Part shown: positions 13,001-38,274 of the stretch, piece by piece | Layout: the number at the start of each line of letters is the position of its first letter | Position numbering within the stretch: the stretch's first letter is position 1 | Source of the DNA: Brachyhypopomus gauderio | Taxonomy: Eukaryota; Chordata; Actinopteri; Gymnotiformes; Hypopomidae | Length of the DNA stretch: 64,000 nt | Direction: 5' to 3' | Assembly (NCBI RefSeq): GCF_052324685.1 | Contig: NC_135211.1 | Coordinates: 15,562,549 to 15,626,548 of the forward strand | Made by a program: the position numbers and the translations under genes | The notes under the pieces: generated by a model | The model's database searches: none | What the model saw: only the letters and a program-made list of their open reading frames with translations | What the model was told of the DNA's origin: nothing

Positions 13001-14158
13001 GCTTTACAAATTTACATTATCTGAATAATACTCTTGTGTAAGTTAAATTCTCAAATTGCTTGTATTTGAGTGGGATACTTTACAGCCGATTTAGAAACTT
13101 AAAAAAATGAACCCAGGGTCCAGTCAGCTGCTGTTTTTACAATCACATTGTAGTGAACAGCCGTTTTTTGAGACCGGCTTCATGGGGATATGTATAAAGG
13201 ATGTTCACAGGTTACTTATGTGCATATAGCCGTGATGTGCATTGCCTGTGTATAGGCCTCTTTCACACCTATTAAATAGCCTGATTCCTGACTGTCATAA
13301 ATTTAACTGTACCCATGTAGCAGACAGGCAGATGGATCGCTTGGTGGATACACACACATACTGCTGTGTATTAGTTTAATGGGATATACAGTGTTGTAAG
13401 TGCCCTGTTTAACATTGACAGTTTGATGAGCTAGTTAAATACAAATTGGCAAGCACAATAAAAGAGTGATGCTGTATTGCGGAGGCAGTGGAAATACAGA
13501 TCCAAAAACTTGCCATCGGCCATTGCTATAGAAATTCTTTTTAAAAAATGGTGTTGGCTGATGAAATATTTTAATACAGCAGTAAAACAGTTTTCATATT
13601 TAAATGGTGCAACAGTACAGCTGGTTGGCTGGCTAGCTTATAGCATGTCACCGTGAAGGACTGCAGTTAAATTTTTTCATGTTGGTTTTGCAATTGGCTA
13701 TTGTTTAGCCTTTTCGAGGGCAACAAGATTGGTCCTTATTATATACTTGTCTGTATATAGTCCTACAGCAATGAGTTATTGCTTTTCTCAGTTTATGCTT
13801 TGGTTACTGCTTTCCATGAAAATCTGCAGATGACTGAGCATTGAAATATTTCAGAACTTTAATATGGGGACTGTAGCTTGGTGAGTAATGTAACCACCCC
13901 AAACCTATGTGACCTTACATAGTCAAACCATGAAGACATGTGTCATCCAGCTGTCATTATAACAGTAGGTCTCTGTAGTCATTGAGCCAAGAACTACACA
14001 GCTGCTCAATGTCACTTTAACTATAGGAACATAAATTATCGATGAGCAGTTGTCATCAATGCAATGTGAGCAGTTTACTGCATTTTGTAATTCACGTTTA
14101 CCTTTTAATCAACGTCACAACAGAATTGCACTTACACAACATGAAGCCATGTAGTAAC
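7032..14158 (+). other. celf1: Long 5' intron region of celf1
   Basis: About 7 kb without a recognisable protein-coding exon. It starts as a CpG-rich stretch (to about 7.9 kb) and becomes AT-rich. It holds a run of 24 G at 12230-12253 and scattered splice-like sites. Possible donors are CCTGGAC|GTAAGT near 7751 and GGAAG|GTGAGC near 10088. Apart from the exon candidate at 11287-11326, I see nothing that can be supported. Confidence 0.5.
11287..11326 (+). other. celf1: Candidate 40-nt non-coding 5' exon of celf1
   Basis: The segment is flanked by a strong polypyrimidine acceptor (TTTTTTCCCTTTTCTGTAG) and a consensus donor (AACAGG|GTAAGT). It has no open frame of note, so it would be 5' UTR. 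Mammalian CELF1 has several non-coding 5' exons. Transcript evidence is needed, because such splice-site pairs also arise by chance. Confidence 0.35.
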
Positions 14159-15284
14159 TAGGGGTGGGAATCTCCAAGCACTCTACGATTCGATTACGAT
14201 TCAGAGGTCTGCGATTCGATTATAAAACGATTATTGATGCATCTTGGTAGTAGCAATCCATGATGAATTAACTTCAATTTTATTTCCATTTTAAAACTCC
14301 CATTTTATTTTATATTTAATCAAACGAAAGCAATATGGCAAGCACAAGGCCACACTCCAGAGAACTGAACAAAGAAATACAAACTGAAAAAGTGCACCTG
14401 TAGCAGCATGTTTGCAGTAAATTAACAGATTTCAGCAAATGCCAACTCTTAACCAAAATTATGTGCAAACAACAAACAAATGGTACCAAAACCACAGCTT
14501 CCACACGAGTAGAATTATGTGCTAGCAGCTGACTTAAAACAGTATCCTGAGTATAGAACTCAGACAAAATCAGAAATTTACCAAAATCACAAACAACTTT
14601 TCATACACACATTCAGAATTCTGTGCCATCAGCTTTAATTAAAAAAAATATGATTGTACACTTCAGCATATTTTGAATAGCTACTAACTTAAACGCATTC
14701 CTTATATAAAAATAAAGATTCCAAGACTTCAGACTAAATATTGAAAAATAATATGTCCTAGACGAGACGCTGTATCTCGGCTCCAATGTGTGCAGCAGGG
14801 CGCGAAAGCCCTGGTTCTCAACGACTGAATACGGACGCAAATCCTTCGCTATGAAAGTTGAGAGAGTTAAGCACAAAGCAAATTTTAATGTATTTCGAAT
14901 CATTTCGAGTACATGTATAAATATTTAACTTAAGTTTAACGTGCTGGGAAATATAGAAATAGACCTTGAAAGTTACGTACAAGTGCTTTAATTCCACCTT
15001 ATAAAGGTGTATGAACCCTGCAAACATGACTTTGTTCATTGCGCTGAGGCGCGGCGCGTGTGAAGTTACAAAACTCGAGAGGTGCACAACCTCGTGAATC
15101 GACAGCGTGCGAGACCCTCTTTAGTAAGTTATAGTGTCTGCTGGATTTGCTGCTCTTACTGCGTCTTTGGTATGTGCGCAGCTAACGTCTAGACAATCGA
15201 TTGTTGTCATTTGTGAATCGATTTTGAATCGTCCATGTTGCACATAGAGATGCATCGAACAATCGAAAATTTCCCGCACCCCTA
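14159..15284. mobile_element. hAT-type non-autonomous DNA transposon, 1126 bp
   Basis: Ends are TAGGGGTGGGAAT and, at the right, TTCCCGCACCCCTA. They are flanked by a perfect 8-bp target duplication GTAGTAAC (14151-14158 and 15285-15292), the hAT hallmark. The subterminal parts are rich in GATTCGATTA-like words on both sides. No transposase frame is present. Open frames inside are short and unlike proteins. Confidence 0.92.
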
Positions 15285-15835
15285 GTAGTAACTGCAGTAC
15301 TGTCATGATACGATCATGTGCCCTGCTGGGTGCTCTGTCCGAGTAGGAAGCAGCCATCATACCCCATAGGTAATGCACGACTCCTTTGTAGCCACCTTAT
15401 TGGGGGAGAGCCGAAATCGGAGTTCCTTCCTGCGAAGAGCTTGCTGATGCACTGTGGGTCGTCCTCACAGTACACTAGAGTGCATTGATCTGTGTCTTGT
15501 TGATGGCAAAGCATCATTATGAACCTGTTGATTGTTGCTGGCGTGCTTCCAGGAAAACCCTGGCATTTATCCTGTCCTTTATCAGACGTCTTTGGCTCTT
15601 GGTTTATGGTGAAACTGGAGTAAGCGTTGCCCCACGGCACTTTAATCTTTAGACTTCATCTCCACTTGTGGGTTTTCCATCGCAGCTTAGATTGCACGGT
15701 TGTCTTGTCCACTGGGCATGTCGTTGAACACCTTGCATGCTGTCTGTTATGTCCCCACTTGTGTCTTGTTCTTTGTGAGGTTTTTTCCCTCTGTTTGTTT
15801 TTGTATTCTCCTGTGTGTAAGTCTGATTGTGTGTT

Positions 15836-15841
<6 letters not shown>

Positions 15842-15866
<25 letters not shown>
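15842..15866 (+). repeat. (GT)n tract before a candidate celf1 exon
   Basis: An uninterrupted GT run, preceded by TGTGTTTGTGTTTG. It lies 27 bases upstream of the acceptor of the candidate exon at 15894. As RNA it is a UG repeat. Confidence 0.9.
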
Positions 15867-15893
15867 CCTGTACTGTCTGGTGTCTTTCTGTAG

Positions 15894-16016
15894 CATTTGT
15901 CAAAGGCACTGGATGGATAGCATCGACGCTGAAGCTCTTTACCTGACCACCGCACAGCATGGGCAGTCTCAGTGCGAGCTTCCCCACACTGCTGTGGAGG
16001 TATCTACTCTTGGGGG
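15894..16016 (+). other. celf1: Candidate alternative coding exon of celf1 (MDSIDAEALY start)
   Basis: Acceptor GTGTCTTTCTGTAG|CATTTG and donor GGGG|GTAAGG enclose 123 nt. An ATG at 15913 opens 34 codons plus two bases. Joined to the exon at 23133 this stays in frame and reads ...STLG-G-TKK-MNG, the same phase as the proven alternative N-terminus at 16997. The peptide begins MDSIDAEALYLTT. I do not recall this N-terminus from mammalian CELF1. It may instead be 5' UTR, with the ATG used little. Confidence 0.4.
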
Positions 16017-16996
16017 GTAAGGACTCGCTCATTATACCTCTCTTTTGCCCTGGAAGAGTAACCCCCCCCCCCCCCTTTCCCCCCTCCCTCCTTGCTGTGA
16101 ACTGGAAAGGAAACTGATCTCCTCTTTCATCCTTCTTTCTCCCTCCCCCTTTGACATTAAAATATGCCTAGTGACTTGGGCCACCAGATGTCACGTTGGT
16201 CAGTAATGACGAGTTGATTGCCATAGCCAGCCTTTAGGGATTGGTGCGTTATAGTAAAAAAAAAAAAATGCTGATGTTTATTTGACCCATAACGTTCTAA
16301 TTAAACTTAACAGTGAAAGTGTCTTGTTTTTTCCCCACTTTCCTCCTGGTTTGGCTTGTGGATGGTGGCGCAGTACTGGAACATGGTTTTGTCCGGGAGG
16401 GTATCGGTACAGGGATTACCACTGCCACGCTGCTGTCCATTCATTCCTGCCAATCACGCGTGCTTATCAGAATCGACCTGACACACTGTTTACCTGACGC
16501 TGCACTCTCTTTTGCTTGGCTAAGAGAAATGCTCACAAAACAAGTCCCCAGCCATCAGCATTTTCCTTTGTGGTAACGGGGGAGCTGTTTTCAGTGGCCC
16601 GGCCAAGCCCCGGCCCCATTATCAGTCCCTGCGCCATTGGTGTGGCGGCTCTGTGTTCTCACCCAGCATGCTGTGTCCTGTAGCCCCATGTTCATCTGAC
16701 TTCGTTGTGTCTTCTTCAAATACTCAGTTTTGGGGGGTGATTCTTATTTTTGTTTCCTGGTGGTCCTGCGTTTTGGGTTTTGCACTCTCGTCCCCTCCGC
16801 AGGCACTTTGAGTCCTGAGAAACGGGTCAGTTAGCAGGCACCTGTGCTGGCGTTGCATTCGTTGGTGTTGAGAGTCCTGCGCTCCCTGGACTTGGCTGGA
16901 GTTTTTTGTTTTGCCGAGGCTTCATTTAAGGTTTGCCTATCGCACCTGACCACCGTGGCGTGGTGTAGAAACAGTGGCGGATTGGGGCTTGGGAAA

Positions 16997-30281
<13,285 letters not shown>

Positions 30282-31289
30282 GTGCTTTAACTCTAAAATG
30301 GACTTGGTTTGAAAATGTGTTTCTGGTAAGTGGAGTATGACCTCGGAAAGTCAAAAATCCTCCCACCCCCACCCCCTTCTCCTTAACCCCCCTGCTATCC
30401 CTTCACTCCTCCTGCTTTTCTACATATCTTCTTTCTTAACAACCATCAAAAAGAAAAAGGAAAGCAACATGCAAAATGATGAGGTTGTTATGCTGAGATT
30501 CTTTTCAATTGTTTAGGTTTAAGATTTGTTTTGTTTTGTTTTTTTTCGTTTGTTTTGATTTTATTTCCCTGCCAATTTGGTGCCATATTACATGTTTGCT
30601 GTGTACAAATCTTGCATCAAAGAATATTGCACAATGAAAGCCAGTCACTGAGTGCTCTCGGTCCCATAGTCATCCATTCTCTCATCTCCATCACATCCCT
30701 GTAGGTTTTCATGTTGTGTTTTCACTGTAGACTCTTAACAGTATAAGTGGACACTCTAACTGATGCCTCCTACTAAGCTGCCTTTGAAATAGAATTTGGA
30801 GGAAATAGAATCTGCTGCATAGATGCAAAAGATAATCGTTCTATTACCGTGATTCGGAGCAGTCTGGAAGGCCATACTGTTTCCCTTTAGACTGATTTTC
30901 ATAGATGCCTTTTTAAAAATAATTTATTTATTTCGTTTGTCTTATTTATTTATTTATTTATTCTGAATATCGCTACGTTTTCATAATGGGTTGATGTGAA
31001 GCTAGACTTTTTTTTTTTCTCTGGGGAACTCTGATGATAATTGATACTTCGTTAGATGTCATTCATGTATAGCACAAGTTGGTTGACTGAGACGTAGGTG
31101 CTAAGGGATATCAGACTTACTCTCAGGATTGACTCACTTTGGTCAGAGGAAAGTAACTTACAACAAATGCCTTGACACATCATAGCTGAGTATGTAACAA
31201 ATATCACTAATTTAGAGCATTCATTATGGGCTGCATGAAACCAATAAAGAAGACTATGTTGTATACATTCTCTCTCACGCGCGCGCGCT

Positions 31290-31329
<40 letters not shown>

Positions 31330-31394
31330 CACGCATACGTGGTGATGCTGTTCCTTATAGCCTCAATGTTGATGATTGATTCGTCAACTTTTAT

Positions 31395-31427
<33 letters not shown>

Positions 31428-34330
31428 AGTATTTATACTGATTTACTATCCGCAGCTGAAATTGCATTGTGCCACGGAGATTACCTTAAAACCCAAAGTA
31501 TTGCATATAACGCAATGGCAGCTGTTGTTCAGGAGGCTGCCCAGTCTTTAAGTTGTAATGGTGGTTGTGTAGAAAAATCTTCCACCTCAGTGTATGATGT
31601 ATGCTTTCAGCAATAAGCGCATCCTGAGTGTGATGTCTGAAGTTAAGTGAAAAAAGAAGAAAAAAGCAGTCAAACTTGGCCTCTTCAGTTTGTGTTCACT
31701 CCAACAAATTTTATACATCTTGTGCAAAGAAATGACAAAGCAATCAATTGTCATATTTTACCCCGTTCTTGTCTTGCTTTTTTCTTCCTCACCAAAAGTA
31801 GAGATTCACCTCAGTGTGGGTTTGCTAAGACTAACACTGAATCCCTAAATATAATCTAGTTCAGTATGGCTGAGTTAATCTGTACACTGAAATTGTATTC
31901 ATGGTTGATTATTGGTAAATATTTATCATAGCGAGGAAGGGATTGGCAGTGAATACTTGAGGCCTACAGGGTCTTAATGTTTCTATGGGAATGGAAGAGA
32001 AACCATTGTCCAGATTGTGTATATTACTTAACTATTATGCCTTTTCTATTTTTATAGAGGTTTTATAATATTGCGTAAATTATTTCTCTGAATTAAAATA
32101 ATTGTTTAATCACTCAATAGATTCAACAGTATTTTGTAGAATCCTGATATGAAGTTTTGTGAATAGATTCACAGATTGTTGAAGCAACAGGCACGTGGCC
32201 CTTTTTAGCTAAATGTTGTGTGTTGTCTTTGTCCAATGCTCGAAATTGTATCAAGAACTTGTTTATAGTTCCTGGGGTGCTGAATTCTCTGAAGCTGTTC
32301 CAAGATTCAGTTAAAAGTTCTTGTACCAGGGAAACACCTTGTCTCTCTCCTCAGCACGTAAATATTCAGTGTGAATGCTTACCAGTTCAGTGTGAACGCT
32401 TGCCAATTCAGTGTGAACGCTTACCAGTTCAGTGGGAACACTTACTAAGTATCTCGTGCGTAATTGCGGGAAAGCGAGCTCCTGGAGCCCTCAGTCAGTT
32501 TCAGTGCGTTGTGGTAGAGTAGTAAGGAAATGGTAGGTTGCTTAAGATCGGTAGTAATTTGAGACTTGGGTTAAAAAATTTGCTAAAGGGGACCAAGTCA
32601 TTTAAAAAAATCCACCTCCTTCACCATACACACAAATATACAAATCAGAAATGTCATGTTTTCTCTGTACATTTTTCACGAATTAGTGATGGCTGCAGAA
32701 AAAATTTGGAAGGATCCTAATGGGAAGATCAGAAGATAAAAATCCTTTTTTCCAACACTGGGCAAATTCACATGGGTTATAGATTTGTGTGCGAGGTATA
32801 TCCTCTCAGTCTGTCCGTTGCTCACACAAAAACGTGGCTTGAACAGATGTATTTTATTCGAGAAAAAAACCTAGAATTTCATAAATATAAAATGTGACAG
32901 TGATTCATCCTCAGTTTTTTTTTTCTTTAATCTTAAATGCAAACTTTGTTAATTCTAACTGGTATTGTTATACAGTCCCCCAACTGTTATTTATGAAGTG
33001 TATTTTCTGCTGAGAAGCTCTGACGTTATTGTGGGTCCTGTCAAAATGTTCCACTAAGATTGAGTATTATTGATCACTGACTTATCACTGAATTTGACTC
33101 TCCACTCAAAAATGTTAAAATAAAAAGACTACAAACAGCTTCAGTTTTTTAGTATTCATATCCCTAGGTTTTGTGATCTTTTCAACAACTGCAGTAGCTT
33201 TTTTTGACTTGATTCTCTGTGTTAGTGTGCAGATCTATGTCCTAGGATTGCTCAGTCCCTGATCTATGCCTCTGTAAACCCTATACACATTCATATAAAC
33301 CAAAATCACAGAGTTTTTCTACTGTAGTGCAAAGTTAGCAATTTTCTGAATCCAAAGAGCATTTTCAACATGTTGGCTGTTCCTGCCTACTCCCAACTCT
33401 TTGCTGGTGTATATTTGTTAGGCGAATAATTTCCGTAAGGTTCTGTTGTAGCGCTGATGCACAGCACAAGGAGGAGGGTTCTGTCTGGTGTAGACCCGCT
33501 GGATTGAGTCCGTTTAGTGAGCTGCTCCACACTGAAAGTATAGCAGAGGAGATCCACAGGTCTGCCAAACGTCCTACGCAGGCTGCTTGGGGATAATGTC
33601 CTAATTTTGCCACTTTGATTACACATTCTGTAGCTCCCATTAGATTTAAGACATTTCTCTGTCAGATTGTAAGTTAGTTTAATTTTGTCCATTGATATTG
33701 GCCATTATAAGAATTTATTAGACACTAAAGGACAACTTCCACATAAGCGGCCTTTGCATCAAATTTATTATTTTTATTTTTTTTATCCCGTACAATTCAT
33801 AGATTAAGCACAAAAACTGTGTTGAATGATGTGTAGTAATTCTTTAAAGCACAAAACATTTTTGATCTGAAATTAGCCAACACTTTAAAATGTGAAGTGC
33901 ACCTAGCTGAAATCATCTGGTTAAAATATTGATGATGGCAACTGGTTTATTTCATGCTTTTATTTCCTGAAGTATATTAGTCCCCTATTACTTACTGAAA
34001 ATCAACACTATTGTGGTGTTTTTGCTGTGGTAGGCAGTCTTTGTTGTCTCTTGATGGTGTTTGATGTAAACTCCTTCCTATTAGCATGTTGCTCTTGTCT
34101 CCCTCTTCCTCTTCTCCTTCCTGTTTCTGCTCCCGTGTTGCATTAAATGTTGTGTGTAAAGTAATTAATGTGTACCTGTGACACCCCCCCCACCCCCACC
34201 CCCACCCCACCCCATGCAAAGATAATCATTCACATGATTTCTTTTTCTCTCCCTGTCTGTTTTCCGTTGTGGCTTTAACCTAGTTTTGTTATTCGTTATT
34301 TTTGTTTTATTCTAGATATCTTCGTGCCCG
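30282..34330 (+). other. celf1: Probable celf1 3' UTR and downstream DNA
   Basis: AT-rich DNA after the stop, without open frames that look coding. Candidate poly(A) signals AATAAA occur at 31243-31248 and near 33120. TATTTATTTATTTATTTATT at about 30943-30962 is an AU-rich element. Other contents are (CA)n at about 31295-31326, a run of 30 C at 31396-31425, and four copies of a 21-bp unit (TTCAGTGTGAACGCTTACCA) at about 32369-32446. The true end of the transcript cannot be fixed from sequence. Confidence 0.55.
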
Positions 34331-34981
34331 TTTGTTCACCGTTTCCCTAGCATGTCGATGTGACGTCAAAAGTTCATCGTCCAGTCCGTTGTCCTCTTCG
34401 CTTCTCTGACGCTTGAAATTTTCACCCTTGACCTTTTTTTGTTAACTTTTGTCGCTTAGTGGTTCTTTTGTTGTTGTTTGTTTTTTGTGTGTTGTTCATT
34501 TCTGTTAGTGCTGCCAATAGGGGGCGCTAGAAAGACTGCTGTTCTAACTAAAATGTAAAAAGTTTCATGAATATTGTTCTGATCAAAGAGTCTATTTTTC
34601 TAGAACTTGCAAACATAACCACTAGATTGTGCAGAGGTTTTTAATTTTCATTGTTTCGTTACCCAATTAAGTTTTTTTCTTTAACAGTTTTTATTTTTCA
34701 TTGTTTTAAAGCAGTCTTCCTAGCGCACTCAGTTTTACTCATTTGTTTTCCTCTGAAAGCAGCCAATCAATTTATAGAATCACTTTGTGTGTGTGGGTGT
34801 GTTTATTTTTTTTCTTTCTCTCACTTGTTAGTTCTAAACCTTTTTTAGAATGTTTTGCAGTCACATTTTGCTGAAACTGAGGATAATGTTGTAATTTTTG
34901 TGCTAGGTTAGTTGGCATGATGTAATTTTGGGAGTTCTTATTAACGGAGTGACATTTACAATAGACACTTGAATTGTTTTG

Positions 34982-35020
<39 letters not shown>

Positions 35021-35770
35021 CTCTCTCTCTCTCCCCTTCATATAGTGTGTCGAGCCATCATGGGCACATGTTTTTCATTTTCTTATTGTGTGAAATCAGA
35101 ATTAGTCTGAAATAATTAAAAAAATGCAAAAATTGAGCAGAATTGAGTTTGTCACAGTTAGTTAATATATTAAAGTATGCATGTTTTTTGTGACTGCACT
35201 GACATCCTCAGCAAAATGTGATTTAGTTCTGTTAAAGAAAAAGTCAAAATTATAAAATGAATAAAATGGTGCCAAAAGTTTTGCATGTTGCTGTTGGTCA
35301 CATTTTCTGTACGTTCTATGTCATGTTCACTTACTCTTCCAGTATGGTCCCATTTAAGTCATCAGTGATTTTTGAAATTCTCAATATATCCTGTTGAAAC
35401 CATGTTTGAAACTTTTTTTTAGGTGGATTCTGGTATCATGGCTTTACAATTACTTCAATTCCACCCTGATTTAGTACTGTCTAAGCACTCTTAACCAATT
35501 AAGCAATTGTGGCAACAGTGTGACGCGCGTTTTGATTAGTTGTCAGAAAGCACCCAAAGTACATGTTTGACAAAGTATATGACTGATCTGTTTAGTTAGG
35601 TCTTCGTCAGTCTACTCACAGCTCTCTCCAAGCACTGCCTTGAGTGCCCCTGAAAGCCCACGTTTCCCGTGGTCTTCACCCTGTTTTTGCGCCCTAAATG
35701 TATCTTTTTTAGACATTTGGCATGCCCATTTTCCACTCGACTTCATTTCAACAGTAGAATGCAAGCAAAA

Positions 35771-35840
<70 letters not shown>

Positions 35841-38274
35841 GATTTTTGACTAATGTAATTGGGTTTGAGATTTAAATCTTCGGCATTTTATATCTAGATT
35901 TTAAGCTGCTCTTTGTGAGTTTAAATGTACTCTGAAATATTACATGTGGGATGTTTGTCATTATTGGTACAGAGTGATTGTATTTAATAGTAAAATTTGT
36001 ACAGTTTTTGCCTTTTCTACTTCCAAGTTCTGTTTCACAATGTGAAATTCAAATCCAAATGTGTGGAGCCATGCCGAACTAGCCACCTTGACCAAACAAA
36101 TCTGTACAAATGAAAATAATTCTAATAAGCATCCTTCAGTTAAGTTTAAGAGGTGATTTGTTTTACTTTGTCATTAAGTTATGATTTTCATTGGAATTAT
36201 AGACTGAGGAATTCATTAGATGTCTAGAGGAGTGGCTTTTCTGTTTTCTGTTGAGATTTAATTTAAATTGTGGTGGTGGTTAAGAATTTCATGCTACTGT
36301 CTCCACAGAAATATAGCAACGTGCGTGCAAACCCAACAAGAAGTCATTTTGTAGTTTATCTTTGGTCGGGTTGTTTGTCTGATTAAACTAAAATGATTCA
36401 CACCCACTGTGTCTGAACTTCTCTTTTAGCTTTTTTACACAAGGAATCAAACTTTGATGATGGAGCTGAAAGGAACAAGATCCCATAGAGAAAAAACAGT
36501 GCATTACATACATCATATTAAAGTTTTGATGCCAAATTTCAGTTTTTGAGAATGAGTAAAGAGAATTTTTTTCAAATGCAACAAGATGAGTAGACCACTG
36601 TCAAATCATTAAAAAAAAGAAGACCAAAAAAACATGGCTGTCACAAAACATGGGTATGTTTACCCCGATCACATTTACCACTTTACAAAAATGTGATTAT
36701 AAATCTTATTGAATGATATAAAAACATTGGATTAATGTATATATGCTATATATTTTTTAAAAGTGGTTTGCATGGTGTAATTCATTTAAAACTACCTAGT
36801 CTAAACACTGGAATCAATAATGTAAAAGCATGGGACACGAGTGATTTGCAGCAAAGGGCATGTTCATCTATTCATCTTTCATCAATTATGGTTTTGTTCA
36901 TTTTTCACAGCTGAAGTATATTTCTGTATAATATACAAGTAAAATTATTTTGCTCTTTACTTTGTTGTATACAAATAGTTTCATTTGAAAGTGTTTCCCA
37001 CATTTTGAAAGTGCTATTAACACAAAAAAGTGTCTTAGTACAGCATAAACAGATTTAACTATGCTTTTCTTAAAGTTGTGTTTTACTCGTGTGTAGTGAA
37101 CAGTAATTTACTGTTTGTTCCATGCTATGTGCGGAAAAGTAAATGGTAAGTTGCATAGGTTGTTACAGGATGTGCCTGGTCAGTTTGTGGCTGCATTTCG
37201 GCAAATGGACCAGAAAATTTGATCAGAAATGTCTTCAGTAATGAGAGAAGCAGGCAGATATTTATCCATCATGCAATACCATAAAGGAGGCATCTGATTT
37301 GTTCTAAATTGATTCCTCAGCAAATCAACAACCCCAAATGTGATCCCTCAATGTCAATAATAAGCATCTTCAGTCTAAAAAACAAGGAGTCCTGGAAGTC
37401 AAGATATGGCCCCCCACAGAGCCCTGATTACATGAATTACATGAACAGATATATTTCAGCAAATCTCCATCCACACATTCTGTGATCAGTTCTACAAGAT
37501 ACTTGGCACAATCTCACTGCAGAGTTCCTTCAAAAACTGTAAGTGTACTTGGAAGAACTAATACTGTTTTGAAGGCAAAGGGTGTTCACACTTAATATTG
37601 TTCTTAGATTTTAAGTTCTTAAAAAAACATTACTTTGCAGCTTTTTCCTCACACGTGCCTAAAACACAGGTGTTATATACACTATAATCTGCTATTGCGG
37701 TGCACACTCTGAACCCTGTGCAGTCTTCTCCAATCTGTCCTGTGCCTGCTAAATACCGTGAGACTAATTTAACCATCTTCATTTCCATTGAGCTAGACTC
37801 AGTGATGTTGAAAATAAGGCAAACCAACAAAATAGATTTATACATGCAATTTATACACATTCATTTCCAACAAATAAATTCAATAGTTGCACAGTGGGAT
37901 TATGCAGACATTTAAAAGCTAGCAGTTCTTAAGTTATCTGACCATATGGTTGATATTGCCATATTTTTCACTTTTCCATTAAGTTTAGACATTTTTCATA
38001 AGCTTAATGCCCAAATATTACCTTGACACCAAGATTTGTATTTAGAATTAAAATCTTTCCCACCATTTGTTTTTTTAATCATGATTAGAAAACCTTTTTA
38101 TTCTAATTTGCTTTTAAATGTTGACAGTATACTGGTTTTACATACTGGCCAAGTGAATTCATTTCCAGATTCAGTGTTTAAAACTAGTGGAATAGTGGAA
38201 TGATGGACCTTCTAAAATCTTTTCACTCTTCAAGTATAATTGTTATCTTTTGGTTTTTCATCACAAATGCAATT
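34331..38274. other. Intergenic region between celf1 and nudt19
   Basis: AT-rich, with a (CT)n tract at about 34988-35034 and an (AT)n tract at 35776-35837. AATAAA near 35260 could be a distal celf1 signal. I see no gene, RNA gene or complete transposon. The 3' UTR of nudt19 must lie at its right end, but no clear minus-strand signal stands out. Confidence 0.5.

Noticed and set aside
14316-15087. Several open frames on the minus strand
   Set aside because: They lie inside the hAT element at 14159-15284 and do not resemble a transposase.
33365-33692. Overlapping minus-strand frames of 91 and 101 codons
   Set aside because: No protein-like motif, no splice sites, and they lie in the probable celf1 3' region.
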